64,000 bases of DNA from Sesamum alatum (taxonomy: Eukaryota; Streptophyta; Magnoliopsida; Lamiales; Pedaliaceae): positions 11,611,692 through 11,675,691 of the forward strand of contig JACGWO010000005.1 in NCBI GenBank assembly GCA_034509735.1, given 5' to 3'. The notes beneath the pieces were generated by a model. The model saw only the letters and a list, made by a program, of their open reading frames with translations. It was not told the DNA's origin and did not search any database. Positions 33,713-54,588 of the stretch are shown in pieces (position 1 is the stretch's first letter; each line of letters begins with the position of its first letter). The translations under genes and the position numbers were made by a program.

Positions 33713-36060
33713 TTATTGTCTATCTTGCGTTTGTGGCCAATCCATCTCGTTAGGAATACGTGTGGTTTGGCTTCTACCACGATGAATGATGCCACGTAAA
33801 GTAGTGTCATGGACCAACTCAAATTGTGGAACATCCCAATAATCTTCCGCCATCAAAGGATGAAAAGACTTAGAATATGTTCTCCTGTAAGCCATTATAT
33901 CATAATAGTCCTTCACCATTGATGGGGCACTAATTCTATATGCAGGGCATACCTTTTGAGCATGCGAGCACGGGATGCCGAATTGACTCCATTTGCCACA
34001 TGAACATTCTCGTGTGGCAATTTTGACGACATGAGTGTTGAATCCATGTCCAGTCTGACGTTTTGTCACAACGGAGGCAGACTGTTGGTGCTGGTTGTAT
34101 CTCGTCACAGCATGTTCAACACTTTTTTCGAACCAACGTTGGAACAATTTGTTTGCAAAGTCCGTCCATAGTTGGTTGTTGCTTAACATGACACCACTTT
34201 TGGCCATCCTCTCACGAAAATAGTGGACTGAACGAGCAAATGTTATTTCCACTATTGCAGTCACAGACAATCGACGAGCCCCTTTCAGAACTCCATTGAT
34301 GCACTCTGACATGTTGGTTGTGAGAATTCCGCATCGCCATCCGCCATCGTGAGAAGCTGTCCATTTTTCCTTCTCAATATTCTCTAAGTACACAAACGCT
34401 TCTAATTTGTGAGCCTTTATCTCGTTCATTGTTCGATTGAACTTGCTGATTTGATATTCAGAACCAGCTCTCCAACAAAGGTCCTTCAGTTCGACATTCT
34501 TGTGACGACTGTTGAAATTAGAACATACGTGCCGCAAGCAATATCTGTGCACTCCCTGTGGTGGCACAAAATCTGGAATTTTTTTCACTGCTCTGATGAG
34601 ACCCGCATTACGGTCAGAAATAAGACACATCCCAGATCGTCCTCTTATAATATGTTTGCTCAACATTTGAAGAAACCAAGTCCAAGATGCTTCGGATTCT
34701 TCATCTACAATAGCAAACGCAAGAGGAAGTACCTGTTGATTCCCATCCATGGCAGTTGCAATCAACATTTTGTGCTTGTACTTTGTGTATAAATGTGTTC
34801 CATCGACACTGATGATATTGCGGCAGTATTGGAACCCATCGATACACGGTTTGAATGCCCAGAAGACGTATTTTATCACGTATGCATTGCTTGACCGCTG
34901 AAAGTATTTATGTTCCCATTCAACAATCGTCCCTTCATTATACTTTTGGAGAGCTCCCATGAAGTTTGGTAGCTTTCGAACTGAACTCTCCCATGTGCCA
35001 TAAACGGTTTCACGGGCCATCTTCAAACTGTACCATGCCTTTTGGTATGTTATGTTGAACCCTGTGTGGTCCTTCACAGTTTTGTATGACATGCTTGATT
35101 CCATATGAGGGGTCGCATTTTACCTGCCCTAATAATAAAGAAGCAATGTACCTTCTGTCTAAATTGCAGTGTTCGAGGGACATATCGTTAATAACACATG
35201 TGTGGCCCCCCTTATATTTTGTTATTTCCCAACGGTCCTTTCTCGGTTTTATTATTCCACGTAGCTCCCATCTACACCATACATCTGGAACGTCAAAAAA
35301 AAAAAGATGAATACACTTTCTAATAAAAATTGTGATAGACGATTATACATTATTGATACGTACCTGGGGTGCTATGTTTACAGACGACCTTCCATTTTTT
35401 GTGGTACTCTCAAGTACCACATACTCACGCCATGCATGTCGTATCGAGTGATCTTTCACCGCTCCTATTAAATAATCTTTATTTTTGAAAATCATTCCCA
35501 CATCAAGTCTCCCTTCATTAGCATCATAAAATTTCGCATACTTTGACGGAACATCAATGGAGTCAGCAGGTATCTCCGGGAATGTACGATCAAAAAATGG
35601 TATGGAACGGTAAAACATTTCCTCATTAGTGTTATTTGGCATAGACGGTTCATTGGTTGGTGACATACCTTGAGAGTGGGCTGCAAATGTTTCAGCCATG
35701 TCATTTATGTCAGCCTCGTTCTCATTTATGTCAGCCTCGTTCTCAGGATCCTCGGGTGGTATTGGAAATGCAGCTTCATCTGGTTCAGACATATGATCTG
35801 AAAAATTGGCGAAACTATCAGCTTGAGGATCTTCTTCATGATCCTCTTCAGGGTCTTCTTCGAACACTGGCTCGTCGTTGCTCCGTGAATAGGTTGCCCC
35901 GGGTTGAATTCAATGTTTTCCAGGCCTTGTGTAACAGCAACCACGTCAGGTGTTGAGTCATATACGCTATTTGAATCCAAAGAATGCATGAGCATAAACC
36001 CAAGGACACTTATCCCTCCAAGACCACCATTAGAGGATGGAGGGTATGGTCCTTCAAGCT
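33713..36060 (-). pseudogene. MURA-type Mutator transposase, frameshifted
   Basis: The main open block (35104 down to 33713, 463 codons) has the MULE DDE core: D101 (SVDGTHLY), D164 (LISDRNAG) and E267 (NMSECINGV), the HRYCLRHV C-x2-H motif, and a SWIM zinc finger C367-x-C369-x9-C379-x-H381. Upstream (35,363-35,867 and on to about 36,060) an acidic N-terminus and the MuDR domain (LDVGMIFKNKDYL) are separated by an intron with a GTACGT donor at about 35,363. Frame breaks outside the catalytic block are one extra base in the run 35080-35083 and one missing base near 35,897-35,904. The catalytic exon is intact, so decay is recent or mild. The true start is uncertain. Confidence 0.85.
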
Positions 36061-36487
36061 CATCAACAAAGTAACTTATTAGTCATGCATTGGCTCTATT
36101 GTTGTTGTTTAAGTTTAAATTATTATTGTTTAGATTGAAATTATTATTATTTAAGTTCAAATTATTGTTGTTTAAATTAAAATTATTATTATTAAAATTT
36201 AAAAAAATTATTATTTAAATAGCTGCAGCCTTGCGGTCACGGCTGCTTAGCAGCCCGTGACCGCTGCAGCATGCTGCAGCATAGCTTGCTACTGCGGCTA
36301 TGCTGCAGCTGCACTGCTGTAGCATTAGCTGGTATTGCTGCAGCATAGCTGCTGCAACTATGCTCATCTTTAGGGTCACGGGTTATACCGTGACCCTAAT
36401 ATATATAGTGCGATGTATTTTAAAATTCTTCAAATTTTTCTATCGTCCCTTCAAACTTTTCATCTTTAGGGTCACGGGTTTTATGGT
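36061..36487. promoter_or_regulatory. Shared divergent promoter region of the MULE
   Basis: Lies between the transposase (minus) and the mobile-domain gene (plus). It contains an imperfect palindrome GCGGTCACGGCTGC ... GCAGCCCGTGACCGC (36233-36264) and a perfect one, AGGGTCACGG-n6-CCGTGACCCT (36372-36397). A direct repeat of a 20-bp word containing GGGTCACGGG (36365-36384 and 36461-36480) is also present. Around 36,222-36,360 short GCTGCAGCA repeats are frequent. The recurring GGTCACGG core is a candidate protein-binding site. Confidence 0.6.
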
Positions 36488-38439
36488 ATGTACCGATGCG
36501 GCAGGATTGTGTACGATGCGCATCTCATCACAGCACTAGTTGAGAGGTGGCGCCTCGAAACACACACGTTTCACTTGACCGTAGGGGAAGCGACACTGAC
36601 CCTACAAGACGTCCAAATAATATGGGGACTCCCAATAGACGGACTTGCCGTGACCGGCGTGGATCGGGAGAGATCTTGGACAGAATGGCAAGAATATTGT
36701 GCTCTTTATTTGGGTTTCACGCCCGACGATGGGGAACTTAGGGGTTCGCGTGTGTCCATAAACGCAATTTTGCGTCACATTACACCGATCAGAATTGATG
36801 ATAACACACCGTTCCCCAATATTGTACAATATGCACGTTGTATGGCATTAATTCTTTTCGGTGGGGTGATGTTCCCTGATTCATCTGGGCATCTGGTATC
36901 ATTACTATATGTCCAGAAATTAGAGGATATCGACGCCGTCCGAAACTATAGTTGGGGCAGTGCTGTGCTCGCATTCTTGTACCGTGAATTGTGTAATGCC
37001 AGCACCAAAGGCAAAGCCCAAATTGGTGGCCCGTTGCAGTTACTGCAGGTAAAATTAAATATTTATATTTCTCATTAACTAACTTATTGCAATATTTTAT
37101 TTTTGACACAAGCTATTATTTTACAGATTTGGGCTTGGTCGCGTATCACACCAATAACACCCGGTCTTGGTGATGAACGTGTAACGATAGGGCCAATACA
37201 AACTTATAATAATCGGCTCGTTCCAATACCACCGTACAGTGCAACGTGGAACAAAAAACACAACTTCACCCGCACTGTACGGTGGACTGTCCGGGTATTT
37301 AGAGATATGCTAGATAGCATGACGGCTGATCAGGTAAACAAGACTCATCGTTATGCATATTTATTTATGAATATTAATTACCCACTAATTTAACATATTT
37401 GCTTTTATTTCAGTTTCTTTGGCAGGCCTACGACATGAATTTGGAGAACATTCTAGCCTACTCAGATGAGTTCAACCCCCAGTTGTGGACATCAATATGT
37501 CCCCTAATATTTTATGCCATTGTGGAAATGCATCATCCCGAACGGGTACTTCGTCAATTCGGAATGAGGCAAGACATTCCACAGGGTACAGACAGTCGGG
37601 AATTCAACCTCCATAACATTTTCCGTAGAGCACGTGGGGACACAGACTGGGAGACTCATCACGCGATATACGTTAGTAGATGGGGTAGACGAGATGAAAC
37701 GATTGTGCGCCGACCACCCATTTCCAACGGAAGAGATACAGAAAATGGATATTGGAATTGGTACGGTAGAATAACTCGTCGATTCGTCTCATCATGTACT
37801 GATAGACGTGTGGAGAGTGGCTATCAACCTGGACATGCACCAACAATACAATATGTGGTATGTTGTGCAATAAAACTTGATTCATGTTACACCCATTTTT
37901 CTCTTAGATTTAAATTCATTATTTTAAAATTGGTGCAGGAACAATATGCAGAGACCCTTCATCTAAGTGTTCAATCTCCACCAACCAATTTCGAAGAGTC
38001 TTTGCAAATGCATCAGCGGTTTATTATCGGAATGACTGAACTTCGTGAAATGCTTTCTCATTTTCCGAGGGATAATCAGCCCGAACAACAAGCAGCGCCA
38101 CATGATAATGCTCCGTCTACGTCCCACAGACAAAGGAGAAGCAGTAGTAGAATGTCTACAAGTTCACTTAGAGGTGATGATACTATTGGGGCAGATATAG
38201 CTAGTCCATCCACAGTGCATACACCTCTAAATGTATATGAAGATTGCTACGTGTCCCAACCGCCCCAACAAAGTGATTGGTTTGATTCAGCTTCATACAT
38301 GCCAAGCCAACAACCTTATTATGGACAGGTCGATCTTGATCTTGGGCTTGGCACGAGTCAAACATATGCACCAGAATATAATATCTCACCAATTCCATTT
38401 CCAGCATTTGGTGCATATCGTGATTATGGAGAGTTCTAG
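36488..38439 (+). CDS. Plant mobile domain (PMD) protein carried by the MULE
   Basis: Four exons with clean GT-AG borders and phase: 36488-37048, 37127-37333, 37414-37857, 37939-38439. The N-terminal two thirds match the aminotransferase-like plant mobile domain (PF10536): HLITALVERWRLETHTFHL, LQDVQIIWGLPIDG, DDNTPFPNIVQYARC, LAFLYRELC, then the WQAYDMNLENIL and PERVLRQFGMRQ blocks. The C-terminal exon is a polar, low-complexity tail. PMD proteins occur both as host genes (the MAIN/MAIL family, involved in silencing and gene regulation) and inside transposons. No enzymatic activity is established. Related proteins usually have some residues before the HLITALVERW block, so the ATG at 36488 may give a slightly short N-terminus or an upstream start may exist. 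I see no frame break. Confidence 0.85.
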
Positions 38440-38685
38440 TTCTGCAACATCATCAAGTCGGTTGCATATGAATGCAGATAATGATGATAATGTTGAAGAT
38501 GAACCAATACAAAATATGGGTGAAGAAATAAGAAGACCTCGGCGCCAACGGCACCGACGCACTTGTGGGACGGGCGGTCATTTTTAAGAATTGTAATTAT
38601 TATAATTAATTTTTAAAATTATATTTGTTAATTTAAATATAATTTTTTTTGATGTAATTATTTTTTTTTACATTTATATGCGTAG

Positions 38686-38697
<12 letters not shown>

Positions 38698-38728
<31 letters not shown>

Positions 38729-38947
38729 TAAAAAAAAAAAAAAGAAGTCGAACTCTCAGAGTTCGACTTCATATGATTGAAGTCGAACTCTCGGAGTTCG
38801 ACTTCAAGATTTAAAAAAAAAAAAAAAAAATTTAGGTAAAAGTCGAACTCAGAGAGTTCTACTTTTACCAATTATGTTATATATATATTATAATATTTTT
38901 ATTTTTTTTATTTTTTATTTTCTTAATATTAAATAAATAAATAAGCC
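38698..38947. repeat. Right terminal inverted repeat of the MULE
   Basis: Inverse of 33197-33446, with three palindromes (38744-38770, 38778-38806, 38835-38869) against four on the left. An (AAT)n run (38,687-38,727) mirrors the (ATT)n run of the left end. The third palindrome carries one arm change (TTCTAC for TTCGAC). Confidence 0.9.
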
Positions 38948-38957
38948 ACTCTTTTAT

Positions 38958-39698
38958 TGGTGCAATCTAATCTTCGACCGAGGTGGCTTAGCCTGACCCA
39001 CTGCACATCTTGAACCTTCACTATTTGTAGTCAAACAGCTAATTTCCATATATATATATATATATGAAGCCACTTGGATCCTAACGAAATAGTTGCCAAA
39101 TTAGAAATGAATGTGGAAACAATGAGCTCCTTAGCTAGCAGCTCAAGAGGTCGCCTCACCCTGTTTCTTTGTGTGTGTAGTTTGAGGAGGGTGTTGCGTA
39201 GAAGGGGGTAAAATGCTAAATGCTATTAACCCAAAGGATATGGGAAAATTCTAATCCAAATTTGACCAAACTTGAACTAATTGTACCATAAATATAATAC
39301 ACTTGACATGCATTTGACATAAAGTTAAAAAAGCGATCAATCACATGACAAATATGTATCATGTGTGATTGATTTGATTCGACTAAACCTGATTTCAGTA
39401 AAAATAGTTTCAAGGATAAATACATACAAGTATAAAGTACAATTTTATCTCTCTTTTTGATTCAACACCATATAAGAGGTGAATATACACAATACTCATA
39501 CCCGAGAGGGGAATACAAGAAATGATACAGCAATTTCATCAATGACTGATATCGATCCATACATCTGGTAAGGGCGACCAGATGCCCAGCAGCATCAACA
39601 CAAAATTTACACTGAGAAACCCTCTTCATGTTGCCACAGCAAACTCGACGTTGCATGCATTGCCTTGATGTGCTCGAAATCAGACTCCCAACAGCCAT
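38958..39698. other. Spacer downstream of the CDPK gene
   Basis: No gene recognised. The right part (from about 39,430) may hold the 3' end of the CDPK transcript unit, since it adjoins the tandem copies of its 3' flank. Short (AT)n and (AAT)n runs are present. Confidence 0.45.
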
Positions 39699-40215
39699 GA
39701 TTAGTCAGGATCCACAGAACAATATTCGATATGAACAGAAGAGGAACGGTATGTGAGAGTGACTTCCCATGGATTGCTTTTGCAGGATGAATTCTTGAGA
39801 GAGACTCATTCTTATAACAATTCACAGCCTTCAAAAGAGTCGGTTGCAACTATAGCTTCCCTGAACGTTGCTTAACAGATTGATTAGTCAGGATCCACAG
39901 AACAATATTCGATATGAACAGAAGAGGAACGGTATGTGAGAGTGACTTCCCATGGATTGCTTTTGCAGGATGAATTCTTGAGAGAGACTCATTCTTATAA
40001 CAATTCACAGCCTTCAAAAGAGTCGGTTGCAACTATAGCTTCCCTGAACGTTGCTTAACAGATTGATTAGTCAGGATCCACAGAACAATATTCGATATGA
40101 ACAGAAGAGGAACGGTATGTGAGAGTGACTTCCCATGGATTGCTTTTGCAGGATGAATTCTTGAGAGAGACTCATTCTTATAACAATTCACAGCCTTCAA
40201 AAGAGTCGGTTGCAA

Positions 40216-48762
<8,547 letters not shown>

Positions 48763-49080
48763 TTCCAATTAAAAAAAGCTTATACAAAAACCTCCAATTT
48801 CTTTTTCTCAAATCAAAGAATTCTGTATATGAATTCCACGAAGATCAGCAGCGTCAATCACATAAACATATGACCGTGGAAAAATAGAGGAAGAAGATTA
48901 TATGCGGAAGAAAGAATGTGAAAATGATGAATGATGATTATATATTTTCTTCATAGGAAAGCTTAAAGCAGATAGGAGGAAGAATGGAGGAAGAGAGGGA
49001 GGTGGTGGGATTGGTCAAAGAGATCACTGGCAGGAGAGAGGGGAGAGGGTTGATGAAAGCTCCAGCCTTCTAATTTTTTA
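48763..49080 (-). promoter_or_regulatory. 5' leader and proximal promoter of the CDPK gene
   Basis: Upstream of the CDPK start on the minus strand. A TATA-like AAAATATATAATC lies at about 48,938-48,950, some 180 bp before the ATG, with a purine-rich top strand (pyrimidine-rich on the coding strand) at 48,960-49,050. No known transcription-factor site can be claimed with confidence. Confidence 0.45.
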
Positions 49081-49935
49081 TCCACCTAGTTTTTATTGTA
49101 CGCGATCTTCGCGAATATATAATAAATAAAAGTGATGTGAAACGAAGAGAAAATCTTCACGAGTATATAAGAAATAAATGTGATGTGAAATAAAAAGAAA
49201 AAAATAAATTTGTGAAAAAATAATTGCAAATGTGAAGAAATAAGAAAGAAAGGAGTTGGAAAAAAAATATAAAGTTGGTTGAGAAAACGTGGATAGTGGG
49301 CTAATAGCAAATTAAATATTTTCTAATTATGAAGTTATTAAAAGATAGTGAAATTACTATTATAATTTATTTTTTTTAAAAAAAGAATGAATCAAAGGGT
49401 AAATTGAGACATTCAAAAATTGATACGACAAAAGAATTTATTTTTATCATAGTATAGACATCGGTATACTACTATAAATGATTCAAAAAAGTTGAAAAGG
49501 TCATCCTTTAAATTTATTTAAATTATTATTGAATCTAAAATATTATATTTAAATTAAATTTAATTATTTAACTTAATCGAGCTCAAATGATTATTAATTA
49601 GATCAAATATAAATTAAATTCGAATAATTTGATATTTTTAAATATATTTTATTAGTTTTGTACTAATTGAAGAGTCGACTTCAAATGTTAATTGAACAAA
49701 TTTTCTTATCCAAGTTTGATTTGTTAGATTTAACAAATCAAATTCAAACAAATTTTTATCGATCAATTTCAATTGAATATCGAGTAATTTGATGTATTTT
49801 TCAATCCTAATTGCATAAATGTTTACACGGATACAACACATGTAAAATATGGAATGGAATTGAATTTCAAAAATATACGTATTATATATTTAAATACGGC
49901 TTATTTGTATACATATATTTTTAAGTTCAACTTAC
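49081..49935. other. AT-rich spacer upstream of the CDPK gene
   Basis: Very AT-rich DNA with no gene, RNA gene or transposon end that I can recognise. A short near-duplicate (GATGTGAAA-type words at 49,133-49,200) is present. Confidence 0.6.
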
Positions 49936-51863
49936 TGAAAAGCTAGTGTGGATCGTCCCGGGAGGAGCGCGAATGCAGAAGCGCGATAAAAAAACATGAA
50001 AAATAAAGCATGCTTAAACCGAAAAGTAAATACACATTCAAGGAGTGTTCCCTTGAACCTCCCAGGTATTCGGTATATCTCATGATCAAAGTAAACATGC
50101 AATATCACGGTGGCCATAGAGTTGCAACAAAGAAAAACGCCAAGAACATTGACATACTTGATTGTAGTTTTTCTTCGTACCGCTACACACGTTGTTCCAC
50201 GTTTTGCCACCAAGATTCCAAGTTAGGAATCTCTAAATCGTCCACGCAATCCTACCGAATCTTGATCCCCATGCTAGCAAGAAATCAAGAGAAATAGGGA
50301 GGACAAATCGACCAAACGTTATTAATTAACGTGATCAATCCGTCAAGTGTCCACTTGTATCAAAACAAGGAACTAGACTTTTCTTGGAGAAAAGAGGAGG
50401 AAAGGACGAGAGAGAAAGAGGGATGGTCGGCGGTGTGTGTTTGTGTGTGTGCTCATAAGATGATAACCTTGTGTATGTGTGCACTTCAAACTTTAATTAA
50501 GAGGCACACATTGACTAGGACTTTGACCTAGTCAAATCCTAGTCAATTTAGGCTAGACTTAGTCAAACTAATCTTGGCACTCCATCTCTCTTATTTAATC
50601 TCATCCGTCCATCACCTGATGGATAATTTTATGGAATATTTAAATCCTATTAAATAATTCATAGGGGTTTAATTAATAAATAAATAAATATTTTAAGCCC
50701 ATTTTCTCATTTATAATAAATCTTATTTATTAGTTAATTCCATTTAATCTAATTAAAGAAATTAACAATTCAAGAAAAAGGGAACCAATTTACTCTAATT
50801 AAATTGTTCCACCTCTCGGGATTAATTCTAAATTAATCCCTCTGTTACCGATGAATTATGTGTAACTCTTTAGGTTCACCCTCAACTAGACTTGGCCGAA
50901 TTTTAAAACATCTCATGAAGGGAATTCGTCCGTCACCATGGGTGGTCGTCTAGCAACGGTCCATGACACTAGAGACTAGCTGAATATTATGGCGTGAACA
51001 TCTTAGGATCTTAGTACGTTTATCCTTCCGTCTACTATCTCATAGCCATAGTCTAGGGTATGGACCTTTAGGACGTCGGTACTCATTCTTGACTTAAGCC
51101 TTGGCTCGTCCACACTAAACGTCATAGGGATCCCATCCCACTGTTCAGTCACTATGGCCACAGATTTATGGAGGATGAGTCTCAGAGTATAAGTGAGACA
51201 CTACTGTCAACCCTTTTTTGACAGGAGACGGATCATCTCTTGGGACCTACTGCCCATACTACACATCTTGATTGCACTAGATAGGGTTTATGACAACCGA
51301 GTCTCTTGACTTGGTAGCCTCTTGCCAAACCTAAGACACGGGCATGTTGTGTATGTGACCAAAGTAGTCCCTCAAGTCCGAGGATCAAACCCGCATTGTC
51401 GGAACCAGGAATACAAGTCATACCAACAGACCTTACTCAAGGTCTCGCATATGACGATTCCCACGAGTCACCTCAGTCAGCTGACCCATTAACATTGCAT
51501 GGATGACCCTCGTCACTTGTCGATGAAACGCGATTGCAATCGCTTAGTGCAAGTCTCAAACGGACTCTCGATACCCTATCTCGAGGTCCTTTGACTTGGA
51601 GTGTTTCAGACCGATCCACAGAAACTGATTTTATAACCTGCTAGCCTATGTGTAGTCCAGTTTCTTGGATTGATGTTTCGGTCTGTGGGCTTTGCTTGTG
51701 CATTGAACAGTTTATAATATAAAGTAGTAAGTGAACACAAACAAAGTATTTATGCCATATGAATATCACTTTCTTATTCATAATATTTATTAAAACACTG
51801 AAACTGTCAGACATAGGTTACATAAGCCCAATCAGATTGGCTTCACAGTCACCTATTCTAACA
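49936..51863 (-). repeat. 3' LTR of a minus-strand Copia element
   Basis: Read on the minus strand it starts TGTTAGAATAGGTGAC at 51863 and ends in CA at 49936. It is related to the LTRs at 4250 and 22570: the CATGGACCGTTGCTAGAC and TTCACGCC blocks are shared, in reverse. It is clearly a different subfamily, with length 1928 bp against 2233 bp. No matching 5' LTR exists at the other end of this Copia cluster. The left flank is CTTAC (49931-49935), and no partner duplication could be found. Confidence 0.9.
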
Positions 51864-53640
51864 ATCTCCCACTTGACCTAAAGCCAATCGCTGGCCTTAT
51901 CCTCATCTTCTCAAGATGCTGCATATGAGCAATTTGTGACATAAGCTTTGTCAAAGGATCTGTTGTGTTGTCTGCTGAGCTGACTCATTCTATCCGAACA
52001 TCACCTCTTCCTACCATTTTCCTCAAAAGGTGGTAGTGTCTAAGTATGTGCTTGGATCGGTGCTTGCGATATTGCTCCGTTGTTATCACAGAAGATAACC
52101 ACGGGATCGACAATGCTAGGCACCATACCCAACTCTTAGATGTAGTTTCTCATCCAAACCGCTTCCTTGGCAGCTTCTGAAGCTGCTATGTATTCGGCCT
52201 CAGTGGTGGAATCAGCTGTGGTTTCTTGCTTGGAACTTTTTCAAGTCACCACACCACCATTGAGTCTAAACACATAGCCCGATTGAGACTTGGTATCATC
52301 GTCGTCCGTCTGGAAGCTAGCGTCGCTAAAGCCTTCCTGAATTAATTCTCCAGTGCCATAGACCAAGAATGTGTCCTTAGTCCTTCTTAGGTACTTAAGG
52401 ATGCTCTTAACTGCATTTCAATGTGCCTCGCCTGCACAGGACTGATATCTACTAGTTACACTCAAAGCGTAAGCGATGTCAGGCCTCGTGCAGTGGACGG
52501 CGTATTTGATGCTGCCTACGGTAGAAGCACAGGGGATGGCCTTCATCCTTTCAAGCTCCTCATCAGTCTTGGGAGACTGTTTCTTGGACAACTTGATCCC
52601 ATGCCTCATGGGAAGGAAACCTCGTTTGGAGTTATCCATGTTGAATATTTTCAGGATTTTCTCCACATACGAGTTTTGGGTTAGTCCTAACATTCTCTTA
52701 AATCTGTCCCTGACAATCTGGATGCCTAGAATGTAGGAAGCTTCACCCAAATCCTTCATGCAAAATTGAGTGGATAACCATGCTTTTGTGTCACCTAACA
52801 TTCTGACGTCATTCCCAATGAGCAGAATGTCGTCCACATAAAGCACTAAGAACACTATAGAGCTCCCACTGACCTTCTTGTATACACAAGGGTCATATTC
52901 ATTTTTGATAAAACCATATCCTTGTAAGGCTTTATCAAAGCGAATGTTCCAACTATGGGATGCTTGTTTGAGGCCATAGATGGACTTTTGGAGACGACAG
53001 ACTTTCTGCTCTTCTCCAACACCAGTGAATCCCTCTGGTTGATCCATATAGATCTCTTCCTCAACGAAACCGTTAAGGAACACCGTTTTCACGTCCATCT
53101 ACCATATTTCATAGTCATACCATGCAGATATAGCAAGCATAATCTGAATGGACTTATCCATGGCTACTGGTGAGTAGGTATCCTCAAAGTCGGTCGCGGG
53201 TCGTTGAGTGTAGCCTTTCGCCACTAGCTAGCCTTGAAGGTGGTAACTTCTCCATCAACGCCAAGTTTACGCTTATAGACCCATTTGCACCCGACTGGTT
53301 TAACATCTTTGGGTGGGTCTACAAGTGTCCACACTTGGTTTGTGCTCATGGAGTCCATTTCGACTTTCATGGCCTCAAGCCACTTTCCCGAGACGATGTC
53401 AGACATCGCGTCCCTGTATGTCTTAGGATCCTTATCCAATAAATCGGTCACACCTAAGAAGCCATACCTCACGGGAGGGCGAGACACTCTAGCTGACCTA
53501 CGAAGGACTGGAACATCATTGGTGACTAGGGGCACAGACATGACAGGAGTTGGCGGTTCAGGTACCGTGGTTGGCTCCTCATGAGTCGTTCGACATACCG
53601 GGCATGTTGACCCTCGCGAGGTGGCTCGACCCATTGGGAA
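51864..53640 (-). pseudogene. Copia reverse transcriptase and RNase H, minus-strand copy 1
   Basis: A purine tract AAGTGGGAGAT directly borders the LTR. The RNase H tail is degraded (51,880-52,420). The open block 53098-52418 keeps the core reverse transcriptase with FLVLYVDDILLIGND, QEL-type spacing and YILGIQIVRDR. A separate frame (53634-53224) holds the N-terminal part (WLEAMKVEMDSM, VGCKWVYKRKLGVDG). At least one frame break near 53,100-53,230 separates the two, so the gene is not usable as a whole. Confidence 0.88.
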
Positions 53641-54588
53641 CTTAACCTAAAACCTCTAAGTCAGGTATCCGTAGCTTCTGGCGCTGATGACTGATTCATC
53701 TCACTTGATTCCTCAAGGAGCAGTTCATCATGTTGGACATCCGTTGGAAAACCTCAAGAACACTGCATTCCTCGAAACAAAGACTTTCTGTTCCGAGGGG
53801 TCATAAAAGTAATAACCTGCAGTTTTCTTAGGATATCCAACAAACCTGCACAAGCTAGACCTCGATTCTAACTTGTCCCCCACTAATCTCTTTATCTATG
53901 CAGGGCTACACCACACTCTCAAGTATTTTCATGAAGCAGGCTTGCCATGCCATATCTCATATGGTGTTTGGGTCATGGCACTAGTCGGCGCTAAGTTTAG
54001 TAACTTGGCTATTGTTTTTCAGTGTGTAGTCCCAAAAAGACAAGGACAGTTTGGTAAAACTCATTATGGATCAGACCATGCCTAATAGGGTACGATTCCT
54101 CCTTTCAGAGACCTCGTTTAATTACGGTGTCCCAGGAGGTGTCCATTCAGAGACTATACCATTTTCTTTTAGATAATCGAGAAACTCGCCACTAAGGTAC
54201 TCGCCGCCTCGGTCTGACCACAGGACTTTAATTTTGCACTCGGTTTGGTTCTCAATTTCAAGTCTAATGTCTTTAAACCTCTCAAGAGCTTCAGACTTGT
54301 ACTTCATTAGGTAAACACAACCGTACCGTGAGTGATCATTGGTGAAGGTTATGAAGTAAGAGAACCACCTCTGGCTTGTGTCCTTAGTGGTCCACACACG
54401 TCTGTATGGACCAAGTCCATCAGACCTGTGCCAAGCCTACTTTGTCCTAAAAAGGGCTTCTTGGTCATTTTTCCTTTAAGGCAGGATTCACAGGTTGGTA
54501 GGTTGCTCAAGTCCCCAACCTCTAGGTTTTTTGAGTCTACCAACCTCTTCATCCTTTCTTGAGAGATGTGACTAGCCTTGCATGCCAC
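53641..54588 (-). pseudogene. Copia integrase, minus-strand copy 1
   Basis: Blocks ITFTNDHSRYGCVYLM, LWSDRGGEYLSGEF and VCGPLRTQARGG identify the integrase core, and CESCLKGKMTKKPF its N-terminal part. They lie in two overlapping frames (54397-54122 and 54588-54349). The C-terminal part (53,640-54,120) is broken into short frames. Confidence 0.85.

Larger units (their letters stand above)
33197..38947. mobile_element. Mutator-like element (MULE) with two divergent genes
   Basis: A complete 5751-bp element starting GGCTTATTT and ending AAATAAGCC, with a perfect 10-bp target duplication ACTCTTTTAT on both sides (33187-33196 and 38948-38957). Long terminal inverted repeats (about 250 bp) contain strings of palindromes. 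The minus strand encodes a MURA-type transposase and the plus strand a plant-mobile-domain protein, transcribed away from a shared central region. Duplication length, long inverted ends and transposase type all agree on Mutator. Confidence 0.95.

Noticed and set aside
39607..40215. Three repeated 60-80 codon minus-strand frames with the same start
   Set aside because: They are read-through of the 183-bp tandem repeat and include the CDPK C-terminus and 3' flank, not separate genes.
52421..53584. Plus-strand frames of 60-99 codons opposite the minus-strand Copia
   Set aside because: Antisense to reverse transcriptase coding sequence.
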